64,000 bases of DNA from Vitis vinifera (lineage: Eukaryota; Streptophyta; Magnoliopsida; Vitales; Vitaceae). A model generated the notes under the pieces. The model was not told the DNA's origin, did not search any database, and saw only the letters and a program-made list of their open reading frames with translations. The stretch is taken from NCBI RefSeq assembly GCF_030704535.1, contig NC_081807.1:3575001-3639000 (forward strand), read 5' to 3'. Below are positions 46,627-64,000 of this stretch, piece after piece. Position numbers and translations under genes: made by a program. How positions within the stretch are numbered: the stretch's first letter is position 1; each line of letters opens with the position of its first letter.

Positions 46627-49600
46627 CTACTCAATTCCAAGGCGACATATTGGGTTTCTCTTGATGAGTCCAAGATCCACCTGAAAAAACAAAAATATAC
46701 GATCAGATTAATATTAGTCATATAAGCTTGTATTGTTTAGGAAGCAAATGAAGTGTTACCTTGTGCCCGAAGAGATCCCGAATGTTGTCTACACCATACA
46801 ATATCATGGTTGGTCTGTTTCAAAAGTAAAAACAAAAAAAATCAAGTTTTCACGATATTGTCCAACAAGAAAACATCCATATTGAAGCTTCATTAACGTT
46901 CTTTATTTTGTGGAATCATGGCAATGAAGATGATATTGATACTGATTAAAATAGTGACTAATAATTTTTTCTAACAGGTTAGCAACATATAATTCAAGGC
47001 CAAACACACCATATGCAACAACAGTAAAATCCTTCGCTTACCTCTCAAGGGAAAGGCCCCATGCAATAACCCGGACATCTTCTGGGAGTCCCATAGGAAG
47101 CAACATTTCAGGTCTGAACATGCCAGAATTTCCTATCTCTACCCATTTCTTCAAGCCTTCATGATAACTGACCAAATAAAGGCTTATATAGCAAGTTGCT
47201 GGATAGAAGAGATGCAACAGCTCAATTAGGTAAATCATGGTCTACTACCTGAAGATTTCCATGCTGGGTTCAGTGTATGGATTGTAAGCAGGCTTGAAAC
47301 GTAGCTGGGACATTCCTGAAAGCAAGAATAAAATAAAGTTTTTTACTTCTACTGAGAGTTGCATAAATTCTTAAACATTACACAGTACTCATCAATCTTC
47401 CATAATACTAAATATTGGCATTTATGAAAGAGCAAGACTTTATAATTAAAAAAATTGCCAAACTTCTTTATCCTGGAACTTTGAAGAAGAAAACCCTTGC
47501 AACAAATTTGTTAAAAGCTGGAGAAAAAAAATACATAAACCAACCAAATTCTCAACAAAAAGTTAATGTACTACCTAGACGTGAAAAGAAGTCCTGTAAG
47601 ACTCCAATCAGATCGCCAAGAGTTAGCCCCCTATCACATACAAGGCCTGAAACAGGAATTCAGATAGATGAATGATTCATAAAAACACAATAACCAATTA
47701 TTACTTGTCAATCGGTTTATTGATTAGGTAACACTATTCTGCCATTGAGGTCAGACCAAAACAAAATCTCTAACACCTTACTAAAACATGGGCCATTTTT
47801 TTTTGTCTACTATTGTAAAATCGGTTTTTATATCAACAAAGTGAAACTGGCATGTATTCAAATTCGATAAGAACTAGGGCTTGGGCCCCTTGTTCATATA
47901 AAAGTAATTTGGGGCTTGACACAACTCAAAAACATGGGTTGGGCTAGCAGGTCACTGGGTTACGTTTCTTGGTTTCAAGCCTCATGATAGGTCTATTCTT
48001 GTTCAGATGCTCTATACCCTTGGTTCAATTCATACATTGATGGCAAACTAACCTGACATGAATTAAGTTACATCAATGGTGCACACCAGTGAGACACTTA
48101 CACCTAACAGATTTCTTTGGTACATGGATAAATACCTTCTATCTGATGAAACTCTGCAAGATGTGTTCGATCAACAGCTTCATTTCTGAAAACACGATCA
48201 ATGGAGTAGTACTTTTTAGGGGCAAAAGGTTTCTGCACATAAGAGTCCATTGATTAATATCAACAGGAGGAACAATTACCCAAAACTCCAAGCAAAAAAA
48301 TGAGAAGAAACAAAGAGAAACTGGTAGATTGACAACACAACCAATATTCTTTGCAATAATGGCTAACACAAAACTCAAGAATAGAAAAAGTTACATGTTG
48401 AAAAAAGAATTATAGATGCTTATCTAAACATGTTATGACCTGTCAAAACTGAGTGGATATTGTCCACTTTGCGACCACAACTTTCATGGCCGCTCTCACG
48501 GGCTTTAAAACTCCTCCAACCAGTTCAAAGGTGTCAGTCCTTGTAAATCCCAGGAACTTCTCATCTCTAGGTGATGAGGGACATCAGAACTTACCCTTCC
48601 ATATAGGCCTGACATCCTCATCGGCCCACAACTCATGAGGCATTTGACTCCACACACTTTTCTAGTTGAGGATTGGCTCTAATAGCATGTATTATGACCT
48701 GCTGACACTGGGTGTATATTATCTGCTTTGGGCTCACAATCTTTATGGCCCCCCTTACAGCTTTAAAATGCATCTAACCAGTTCATAGACATCACCTCTT
48801 ATGAATCTCAGGAACTTCTCCCTGGGAGAAGTGGAATGTCACAAAACATATCCAATTGAAACTTGAATGCTTCACTAACATGTGGAGCATAATTGTATAC
48901 AAGCCTTAATGGTATCCAAATTTCCAATAACTTCAACAGAACCAAGATCCTATGATTGACCACATTTGATTTGCTAATTATAAGAGATCAAGCTGTAATA
49001 CATGATCAAAGTATTAAAAAAACTAAAATAGGACATCAAACATGACAAGTGAACTAAGCTAAACTTATTTTTTGTATCATATATCTGTTTTGGAAGGTAT
49101 ATGCTGCATGAACCCCATTTTGGGCAGTTTGGAAATTAAAAATCAAACACAATTACACCTGTGCTAGCAAGTAAAGCATCCTTGAGGAAACAGCAGTGGT
49201 GTGAGTTCGCAGTAGGTTCTTGTTTGCTTCCTCCCTTTTCCAATCATATCCATATCTACAGGACAAAAAATCTTCTTATAATGCATAGAAAGCTCAAATA
49301 TCAAAATCGAAAAGAGAAAAAAAAAATTACATACCCTCTGGATCCATAACCACCATGCTCATGAACATGCTTCACCCGCTCAACATAATCTTCAGGCAGC
49401 ATCTTTGTAGTGGAAGGAGCTGTAAATGAAAAGGCCAAAAGACTGTCAGAAAAAATACCAAACATAGCAGTCACTGATTAGGAGATCAAGTTGAACAGAC
49501 CTTGCAGGAAGAAGGTATCATGTGAATCACGAGCAGGGTGTTGTTGTGGCTGGAACAGTGCATCAAAATTCCAGAAGCTGGAAGGTGGAGCATCATAAAG

Positions 49601-52600
49601 GGATTAAAATCTAAGAGCAAAAAAATATCGGTCACCACTAAAATAGTGGGTTAACATTCAAAGCCCTGGAAATGCATAGTTGACATTCTAAAAGAATTCC
49701 ATCCAGTAATCCATTTCTAGTCAAACTCTAGGTTCTTGTAAGGTGTTCAGATGCACCTCAGTGTTTTGCACACCATGAAATAAAGTGTTCACATAAAATA
49801 AACCACTTAAACATGATTTCCTCATTTTTTTTTCTTCTGGCCTATGAGAAAACTAGCAATAGGAATATTTTATAGGTTCTTGATGACATGGGGCTTTTTC
49901 TAAGAGTAATGAAGCCTTTTCAACATCTGGATGGAAAAAATATTTCTTTTTTTGAAACATGTGTTTCAACACAACAGTGCATTGTACAACATTTGTGATA
50001 AACTATTTGCATTCAACTCTGAGAGAGAGAGAGAGAGGAGAAAGAAGAAATAGCGAAAGAGGGAAAGGAAAATGGACCATGTTTTAAAATGGCATTGATT
50101 TCCCATCAAAGGCATTAGCCCATAACTTCATTAGGAATAAAAAGAAAAGCTACAAGCTTGCAAAGGTTTCCTATCTGCTACTGGAAGCACCAATCACATG
50201 TGTAAAAATGAAGTTGGCATTTTTCAGCTACCTGCTTTCAACAAAATTGTTTGTTGGCATCTCCTCAAAACTGCATCAGAACACAACAATACAGAAAATT
50301 GTTTAAGCTTAAATATAGAAATACATTGATAAAACAAATAAATATAGTCAACCATCACAGAACAAAAATCAGTACTAACCCCATTTGGAGAAAAATCATC
50401 TGCAGTTGTCGCCGTACCTGGAATAGAGAGATGTTAGAAGTGTAATTATATGAACAACTGCCATAACTTAATCAGGAATAGACCACCTCAACTTGAAGGA
50501 AGTCATTCTACCAGTTTCAGGCAAAAGATAAGTACATGCTCTTTCATATGTACAACTAGATTGCATTTGGGTTGACTTATATGAACAGTCAAAACAGGAT
50601 CCCTCAAAGATATGTAGACATATTTTTATATATTCAATTATCATGCGAGACAAATCCGATGAAAATGAAAAGGGCCTTCACTGAATTTTATTATATCAAT
50701 TCTACTAAAGTTACTCCTCAATTCCCTTTTAGGGGAAATAAAAGAATAAATGAATTGATCCTAAGAATTAGAGGTGTCAACTGCAAGTTGAAATACTTTA
50801 AAATACAAATTCTGCTGAAAAAGTTTGCAACAAGGTTGGATTCATGAGAATAACTTCAATTGGAGATGTTTAAACTTGTTGGGTAAAGGAGTGGTTCTAG
50901 TATGTATATGTAACATATATAAAGATGAACATACAAAGAGAAAGAGGGGGAGAGATCAGGTTATACAAGCGGTTTTGACAATTTTTCTCTACTTTCTAAA
51001 CCATACATAGTTAATAAACTGCAAATAGTGCAGATCATATAGAAGAACCCCCACAATATTTCTCTTCCATCAGAACACTGTGGCATTCCCCTTTTTATTG
51101 CTGTTTCATATATCCAAGACATCTTAGCATTACATATATGTATGTGTGTGTAGGCAAGCTCTTGTGTAAAATGCGTGAATGATAAATTCCTCTGGAGAGG
51201 GTGGGTATGGAGATAGAGCGCAATGAAATTCTTAGTTATTCCGATTATAGGTAACTTGCATTAAGTTGTAGAAAAAAAAAAATCTATCTATCCATCTATC
51301 TATGTAATATTTTTAGTGTGCTATTGACATTGTAGCTACTTAACTGTTATCTTGAATAGTCTAAGGTTCATCAAAAATCAACTGGAGCTAATAATGACAG
51401 CCAAAAAATAAAAATTAAATAATATGCTTACCTTGAGCAATGGATGAAGATGGCCACCTTCAGCAGATTGACCTTTGGCATTGAAATTATACTCTTTGAA
51501 CTCTAGCTCCTTCCAATCACCCCTTAAAATGACCAAATTAAATATTAGCAAGATCAACTACATATACTGTTAATGACAATCTATTTGGACCTGATGACAG
51601 AAAGCAAATCCTTCGGTGTGATTAACCCAATGAATAAGTACCCAGTTAGACTAGGTGCTTCCATGGTATGTTGAAAATGGATAAGATGGAAGGATGGTCA
51701 TGATGCTAGCCAGAAACAGAAGGTCATTCATGAACATGCAGAATAGGAGCGAACACGTGATTATTTACTAAAATAAAAGTGGATAGTATTATTTTAGATG
51801 GGAACCTCCTTAACAAGACATTCACAATTTAGATCTCAAGTAAGGAAAAACAACTGACTTCAGATTTTCTAAAACTTTGAAAGACATACAAAATAACTAA
51901 GGTTTACTCCTTTGCACAAATGAGCTAGTTGACTAAAAGTTTATCTTGATTGCTGTTGAACATTTCAAAATATAATAAAGAAAAAATTATGATATAATAT
52001 TGTCCAAGGAAAAAGAGAGAATGTAGATATTTAGATTCAATGACCTCAAAATCCCTATCAAGTCATACTTATCAAAAAAAACCCTATCCAGTCATTACTC
52101 TTCATTGAGAAATTGCATTCCTCCCAAGAAAGCATTATCAAATATACATCATACCTTTGCAGATTTTCTCGAGTCAAATCAGTAGCAACTTTCTTTCTCT
52201 TGGGAGCATAATTAGGACCTTTTCTCACTGAGTAACCTTTCCATGTCCTAGAAAGACAAGAAAATAAATTGTAAAAAATAAAAATAGAATGTGCACCAGT
52301 GTTCTAGGGTAATTGATCACATGGAAATGTCTCTAGCATAATATTTAAAACCCTAGAGAGCATAATGGTCCGTTCCATCAAAAACAATAACAACTACAAC
52401 AACAAAGATACAACAATATGATAATTACTGCAGAGCAATAAGCTTTCTTCGTTTGAGAGCGTCAATGTCAGCTTGGCTAAGTGCCTGCAATCACAACAAA
52501 GTTTTCAATAGTGAAATAAACGAAAAAGTAAAATAAGAATCCACATAATTAAATTTAATACCAAAAGAACGTAATCAGATTTGAAAAGAAGGTGAATGAT

Positions 52601-53758
52601 TAAGAGCCATCACCTATCTCATGCATCAAATGAACCTACTATATATGCTACCATATGATGTCAATGTGGGAAGCTAAAGTATAAACCATAAAATGGAGAG
52701 CGATGGTTCTCGAGTATACCAATAGCTACAGAACATACTTGCATTTTCCCTCAACCATGTTTGAATATTTTATAGAACACAAGTAGCATTCCCAATTGTA
52801 CTCAAAATAGCCAAAGAATGCTACAATTGAAATCAATGCAATTTAATTTCCTCAAGGGACATGAAATTGAAATTTGCTATTGAATATCAGGTCTCTAGAA
52901 AAAAAAAAAAACATCAATTGTCCATGACTGAACTAATATGATACTGATAATGAATCCATTAGAAATATTACTCACCTCCTCATTTTGGATCCGTGTAAGC
53001 AGATCTTTGGCTGTGTCCTCCACTTGTTGAACCTACAGAAATTGAATCTAAGTATGAACTGAGGATAACCCATCTAAAAAGCTATCAAGTTGATAATAGC
53101 AGATAGTCGAAACCAAATTAATCCATAGATGCCAAACTGCATTACCTTTCTGGACACTTGTTGTTTTCCTATCTCCAACCATTTATTCTTTATGGCCTGT
53201 GAGCAACCTATTTTGTACACCGAGGGGTCAACCTTTCTCTGCATCATTCAATAAACATATCGTTACAAACCAACAATTACCCCAGTTTCAAATTTTTCAT
53301 CATACAAGAATTTTCAAAATTAGATGCTAAAATTAGATCTTAATTTGCTAATTTGACAAAATTAATAAAAATGAACCTGCAGTTCTTCTCGTGATATGCC
53401 CTCAGGTGGTACGGCCAAGAACAATTGCACTTCCGGTGAGCCAGCCGCAGCATATAACTTGCCTTCATCGGTGAGCACCCACTTTTCCCTCTTGATATCC
53501 TACAAAACATTCATGAAAACCGCACTGAAGTCATGTATTGACGAAGAACTGAAACAAAACTGAAAAATCTTATTGTGGATGATTTTCTCGGAAACAAACG
53601 GAAGGGGGAACCTGAGCATCGACGAGTCTGAAACCGTGGAGGCTCTTGATGACGTTGACAATCTCGTTGTGGTCGATTCCGCTTTGGGAAGCGAAGTCGC
53701 CTGAATCGGAGATTTCGACATTCTTCTCCAGATGACCTAATATGGCTTCTTCCGCCAT
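46627..53758 (-). CDS. Phenylalanyl-tRNA synthetase alpha subunit, cytosolic
   Basis: Eighteen exons (minus strand), from 53612-53758, 53377-53499, 53146-53238 and 52976-53032 through 49159-49255 and 48136-48232 to 47042-47167, 46760-46814 and 46627-46680, keep one frame and give 488 residues. Family members are about 485 long. The N-terminal winged-helix tRNA-binding part (to about residue 190) is the eukaryotic/archaeal type. The class II catalytic core has motif 1 near [18 protein letters not shown], motif 2 with [19 protein letters not shown], and motif 3 with [12 protein letters not shown]. The protein charges tRNA-Phe as an alpha2beta2 heterotetramer with the beta subunit, which is encoded elsewhere. 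There is no transit peptide, so it is cytosolic. All splice sites are GT-AG. Confidence 0.96.
48431..48843 (-). mobile_element. Complete small TRIM-type LTR element in a PheRS intron
   Basis: Two similar direct repeats (about 48431-48586 and 48689-48843, about 155 bp each) flank a 102-bp interior, and an exact 5-bp duplication, AAACA, lies outside (48426-48430 and 48844-48848). On the minus strand TGCTATTAGAGCC directly follows the right-hand LTR; it resembles the initiator tRNA-Met primer site TGGTATCAGAGCC. A purine-rich stretch precedes the other LTR. There is no coding capacity, as expected of TRIMs. The LTRs differ at many positions, so the copy is old. The solo LTR at 4116-4263 belongs to the same family. 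Confidence 0.85.
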
Positions 53759-54088
53759 TCTGTATCTCTTTCTCTATCTTCGCGCCGTCTCTATCTCTGG
53801 GCACTCTGATTTGCTGCTCTTTTGCCCTATGACAATGGAGGCTGCGCAACCTAAACGGGTTGGACCCGAACAAAAATTCGCTCTTGGATCAGGTGACAAT
53901 TCAAGAATACTGGATTGGGTTAGGCCCAAATATATTCCTTACCCGACCTGGCCCAGTGTAATTATATAATTGGAAATGGAGAGTTATGTTTCTTCTTATG
54001 AATCGTCAAACAAAACAACTATGTTTAATTAAATTAAATTACTTAAAGTTTATTTTTATATAAAAATAAAAATAAATTAAATTACTTA
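53759..54088 (-). promoter_or_regulatory. Upstream region of PheRS alpha with site II elements
   Basis: Two GGCCCA words (53923-53928 and 53950-53955) are site II elements. These bind TCP factors and are frequent near plant translation and mitochondrial genes. The leader is short and CT-rich (53759-53795). Beyond about 53990 the sequence turns AT-rich. Confidence 0.5.
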
Positions 54089-54480
54089 GGTTTTTATTTA
54101 GAAAGTGTTTTAAAAAATAGTTATAAAAACCAATTTTTGAGAATATTTTTGAAAACTATGCTTAACATCTTGTAGAATATATAAATCGGTTTGAGATTTT
54201 AAATGTTTTTAACTTATTTTATATTTTAAAGTATATTTAATAATTTATTTGTAATTGTTTTTTTTATATTTGTGCAATTTTTTTTTAAAACAATCATAAG
54301 ATATAATTTAAAAACATCTTGTTTTTTTTTTGAAGTATTAAAAAATATTTTATGTTTTCAAGAACAAAAAAATTCGTTTTTCAATTTCTAATTATCAAAA
54401 GTGTTTTCTTGTTTTATTTATTTATTTATTTTAAAGAACAAAAAAAAAATGTTTTAAAAAATAATTAACAAACAGAGGCT
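54089..54480. mobile_element. MITE-like repeat, family A copy 3
   Basis: The interior and ends (GTTTTAAAAAATAGTTATAAA at the left, TTTTAAAAAATAATTAACAAA at the right) match the other family A copies in arrangement. The outermost bases are eroded and no clear target duplication was seen. It lies upstream of PheRS alpha and downstream of NDUFS8. Confidence 0.45.
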
Positions 54481-55027
54481 AATTTCCATATAAATAAATT
54501 TTTAATTTTATTTTTCATCCTAAAGAATGATCCAAACATCCAAACATATGACATCATAAAAGAATTGAGAACAAATTCTCGTTCTCTTTTCCAGCATTCA
54601 AAGGAAACATTTCCTATTGCCGCACTAAAAATTTTAGAAGTTATAAATTCTTAAAAAATTATAATTATTGCCCCATGAAAGGGATGAGGAGAGCAGAAGC
54701 CTCATCTAAAGCTATTATGAACATTTCAACCTTTTCTGAAGTGAGACACCAAATCCACCATCCACCAAGGGATGAACAAATAATTGGTTGAAAAGCTCTA
54801 AACCTTCATCTCATAAGGCTTTCATGTTGTAAATTATACAACTAGAAACTTTGTTCCCGATCTAAATAATAATGCAGAGAGGGTTGTTTAACAAGCAAAA
54901 CCACTCAATCACTTGAGCGAGAACAAAATAATCTTTGAGACCACCATAAGCAGGATCTGTTTATTTTTCACATCATCTCAAGGGTTGGAAAATGAAACTT
55001 GTCACCAAGGCATGGAGGTTGAAATTA
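54481..55027. other. Spacer with the NDUFS8 3' UTR
   Basis: Probable 3' UTR of NDUFS8 occupies the right part (about 54660-55027). No other gene was seen. Confidence 0.5.
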
Positions 55028-61354
<6,327 letters not shown>

Positions 61355-61830
61355 AGCCGGTTCTGATTATGTACTGAGCCGATGCCAAGTCTTGGATTTG
61401 AAGAGGGGAACGATATAAACTTGGAAATGGTAAAGAGCAGCAGGTCAGCAACAAAACGGTGCGTTTAGAATTATCAAAACGACATCGTTTTGTTTAACGC
61501 ATATAGAAAGAGATAGAAAAGCGGTTCTAGGCCTCTGGTAGCAAGTCAGGTGGGCCGTCCGTTTTGAAATCAGCCCAAGCCCAATCAAACCCCACTTTAC
61601 AAAAAAAATAATAATAAAGAAAATGAAAAAATCGATGTTTTCTGCTCTCATTTATGAAAACAGAAAACACTAGACAGTCGATGGTTTGGCTTAGTGGTCA
61701 GTAGACTCAGTACTAAGCTGTGACGACGTCGTTTTAGTGGAATGCCAAAAAGAAGGGGTTGTAGGGTTCAAGGGAGTTGTCCATTTTCCGGTTTTCTCAT
61801 TTTTCTTCTCTGAATCCTCCAGGCATTGAG
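61355..61830. promoter_or_regulatory. Shared upstream region of NDUFS8 and NFD6-like genes
   Basis: The 476 bp separate two divergent start codons. It holds AAAACGACATCGTTTT (about 61476-61491) and TGACGACGTCGTTTTA (about 61721-61736), both akin to the palindromes upstream of mTERF. Site II words are present too: TGGGCC at 61551-61556 and AGCCCA at 61572-61577 and 61578-61583. Site II and ACGT-type sites are known near plant genes for mitochondrial proteins. Co-regulation of the pair is inference. Confidence 0.6.
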
Positions 61831-62466
61831 ATGGCTGGGGTTTGCAGATCAGCGGTAATGGCTGGCACAAAGTCTCTGGCTTCTCGATCCAAAGCCCTAA
61901 TCCCCAAAACCCTTTCTTCAAAGCCATTGGCTTCTCCATTTTCTTCTTCCACAAGACCCATGCCCTGCGCTTCCAGGTATAGTCTTCTGATTATCATCAT
62001 CTACTTCTTCTTCTTCTTTTTGTTCAGAAAAAATAATATTGTTTCTTTTGTTTTCAGGATCCTTTCGGCGTTAGGAAGTGTGGAATCTCTGATGCCGCTT
62101 CACAGCGCCGTTGCTTCTGCTCGCCTCAAATCCTTCATTGCCGTTGATTCCACCTCCTGGAGCTGGCTTTCCCAAGGTTTCTTTCCTCTCCTCTTCAAAT
62201 TTTATTTCTTGTCATATCGACGATGTTGAACTCTTCTTCAGTTTTTCAGTTTTCCGTGCTTCTGAATTTCTTTTTGCCCTTTTCCTTTTTTATAAGATGA
62301 TTTCTGTCAAGATATTTGGTTACTCAAATGAATCATTAGGTTTAGGGCCCTATGTTTAGCAAATCAATGGATTTAGAATTCAATCTTGTAGCAATAAAGT
62401 ATTGATAGATGCCTCTTCTGACATGATATTCTACTTGCTGTTATAGGACGTGCATTGCCTTTGTGA
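61831..62466 (+). CDS. NUCLEAR FUSION DEFECTIVE 6-like small mitochondrial protein
   Basis: Exons 61831-61976, 62058-62176 and 62447-62466 join to 94 residues. The N-terminus MAGVCRSAVMAGTKSLASRS is Arg/Ser/Lys-rich and lacks acidic residues, as in mitochondrial presequences. The second half, ILSALGSVESLMPLHSAVAS followed by ARLKSFIAVDSTSWSWLSQG, is the conserved core of plant NFD6-type proteins. In Arabidopsis the founding gene is required for polar nuclear fusion in the female gametophyte. The biochemical role is unknown. The start at 61831 is chosen because the typical presequence begins there; an in-frame Met at 61777 would add a less typical extension. The last exon adds only RALPL and a stop, a weak anchor, so the C-terminus may vary by splicing. 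Confidence 0.82.
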
Positions 62467-64000
62467 CAAGGCCCGCAGGATCTATAGGGAAGATATTTGA
62501 ATGGGTTTTTTTACCAAAAAAATGTCCTTCAAGTCACGAAGTTTGTACTTGGAATCTGCAGCTTAATTGACTGAGTTACTTGTTGCTATTGTTACCTTTT
62601 CCTTGAACAATTTGGTTTTGTGCTCAAGAAATTTCCTTGGCCTGCCTTTTTGGCTTCTAAATTAGTGTTTTGTAGACAATGCATGAAAGAAAATGGCAAA
62701 ATGCTTTCTCATTGTAATAAATATGCTTCATGCTAACATTGGTTTTTTTGTTGGAAGCTTCATTTTTATTTTTGGTGTGTTTCATTTTACTTGATGTTAG
62801 ATTGGGGTTAATCTATATTTTGTAAATTTGAGAAGAAAAAAAAATTGTTCCAGAGTTTGACATGTACAATTATAGTCTTCTGTGAAGGAAATCCATTCGC
62901 AAGATCAACTCATGGTGATGTGGTCTGATGGTCTCATCATGTGTCCTTATAATTATTTAGAGCCAATACATATTGAACATGTAGTTGACGCTTTGGGGCA
63001 TTGTTTTTCTTTCAACTTAGAAATGAAGTACAATTAGAACATTTTTTAGAAATAAGGTACAGCTGAAAAGGAATATACAATTGTATATATGAACATTGTA
63101 AAAGCTTGGGCATTTAGATTGTGGGGGTTTACTTCTTTCAAGGAATAGCATATAGAGATGTTACAGATGGCTGTAATCCTTGATATTCTGTCATTGGTTT
63201 GCCTTGGATTCTGGAATAATGTTGTGATAGTTTTCAATTGATTTATTTTGAAGTCTATTTTAATTGAAGTTTCTCCTTTGAGTGGTTTCTTCGAGGATTT
63301 AAAGCAGCTCTTATTTAGACCTTGTTCAGACATTCTTAAAGTCTTTAAATACTACATTCTTTAGGATTTTTCGTTCAATACTATTTTTGTTTACACGTAG
63401 GTTTGCTGATCTTATTTAGAATTGAAGATTCATCATTGATTTTAGAGGTTTTTAATTAGAGAACAAGGAAAATTTATCATACAAAAATTATTGAATCACT
63501 AGAAGATTTGAAAGATTTTAGCTTTTAAGAGCATGCATAAGCTGTAAAGCTCAAGTGTGATTAAAAGCTGAGGCAAAAGAGTAAAGAAATGACTGATCAC
63601 CATTGAATGCAATTCAATCCCTTCCTAAGTAATTTCCTTGTATTTTAATTATGCAGCAGCCACTCCTCCACCCAATCTTAGATAAACCATATAACCTGTT
63701 TCAACAAGATGTGGGGTGTTTGGTACGGTGATCCCAAAACAAAATGAACTATGACATAGGATCGGTGCTTTAGGGTTTAGACACAGTCCGTCACTTGGGC
63801 AGTATCTTTGTGCAAAGCTTGGCAAGCTAGGGTATCCTTATTACACAAGTTTTTGCTGAAATAAGTAATATCATCAATTATTTATTATTCGATGAAACCA
63901 TATATTACTGTGTTTTTTAATATTTGCACATATCCAATTGAGGAATTTATCACATTAGCTCCACTTGCTAATATGTCATTACATCGTACTTGGCTGTGTT
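62467..64000 (+). other. 3' region of the NFD6-like gene; possible alternative last exon
   Basis: No separate gene was found up to the window edge. A good acceptor (ATTTTAATTATGCAG, ending 63656) is followed by a short frame-compatible exon (63657-63685). It would give the alternative C-terminus AATPPPNLR and a stop after the conserved WSWLSQ. The rest looks like intron or 3' flank of ordinary composition. Confidence 0.35.

Overview
The window reads as nuclear DNA of a flowering plant. Gene bodies are moderately GC-rich, introns are large and full of transposons, GT-AG splice sites are clean, and the spaces between genes are very AT-rich. Every recognisable gene is a conserved plant gene, and one encodes a plant LRR receptor-like protein. 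Intron sizes, MITE content and protein sequences look like a woody eudicot such as grapevine (Vitis). That species guess is inference; no search was possible.

Layout. Positions 1-2868 may hold the 3' end of an unrecognised plus-strand gene, with one plausible terminal exon. From 2869 to 10754 there is gene-poor sequence containing a decayed hAT transposase with a solo LTR inside it. A glycine-rich RNA-binding protein gene lies at 10755-11531 (minus). From 11532 to about 28900 there is no gene I can support. That stretch holds MITEs, microsatellites, local tandem duplications and an unusual hAT-like element whose GC-rich arms flank a tRNA-like Pol III unit (14251-14699).

The gene-rich right half contains, in order: an LRR receptor-like pseudokinase (29542-36111, +); tRNA-Gln(CTG) (37001-37072, -); an organellar mTERF protein (37345-41687, +); mitochondrial ribosomal protein bL27m (42615-43237 coding, -); the cytosolic phenylalanyl-tRNA synthetase alpha subunit (46627-53758, 18 exons, -); the complex I subunit NDUFS8/TYKY (55028-61354, 8 exons, -); and, divergent from it, an NFD6-like mitochondrial small protein (61831-62466, +). 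Exon structures were rebuilt by hand from splice sites and reading-frame continuity. The seven protein genes close into complete frames of 162, 908, 678, 146, 488, 223 and 94 residues.

Functional theme. Most genes on the right serve gene expression or respiration in organelles or the cytosol: mTERF, bL27m, PheRS, NDUFS8, NFD6 and a tRNA. The upstream regions of mTERF and of the NDUFS8/NFD6 pair share a palindromic ACGACGTCGT-type motif. Mobile DNA is concentrated in introns: a 5'-truncated L1 with a 17-bp target duplication in mTERF, a small TRIM-type LTR element in PheRS, and a LINE, MITEs and a tandem duplication in NDUFS8. No CRISPR, operon or prokaryotic defence structure was seen. The most unusual object is the hAT-like element carrying a Pol III promoter.
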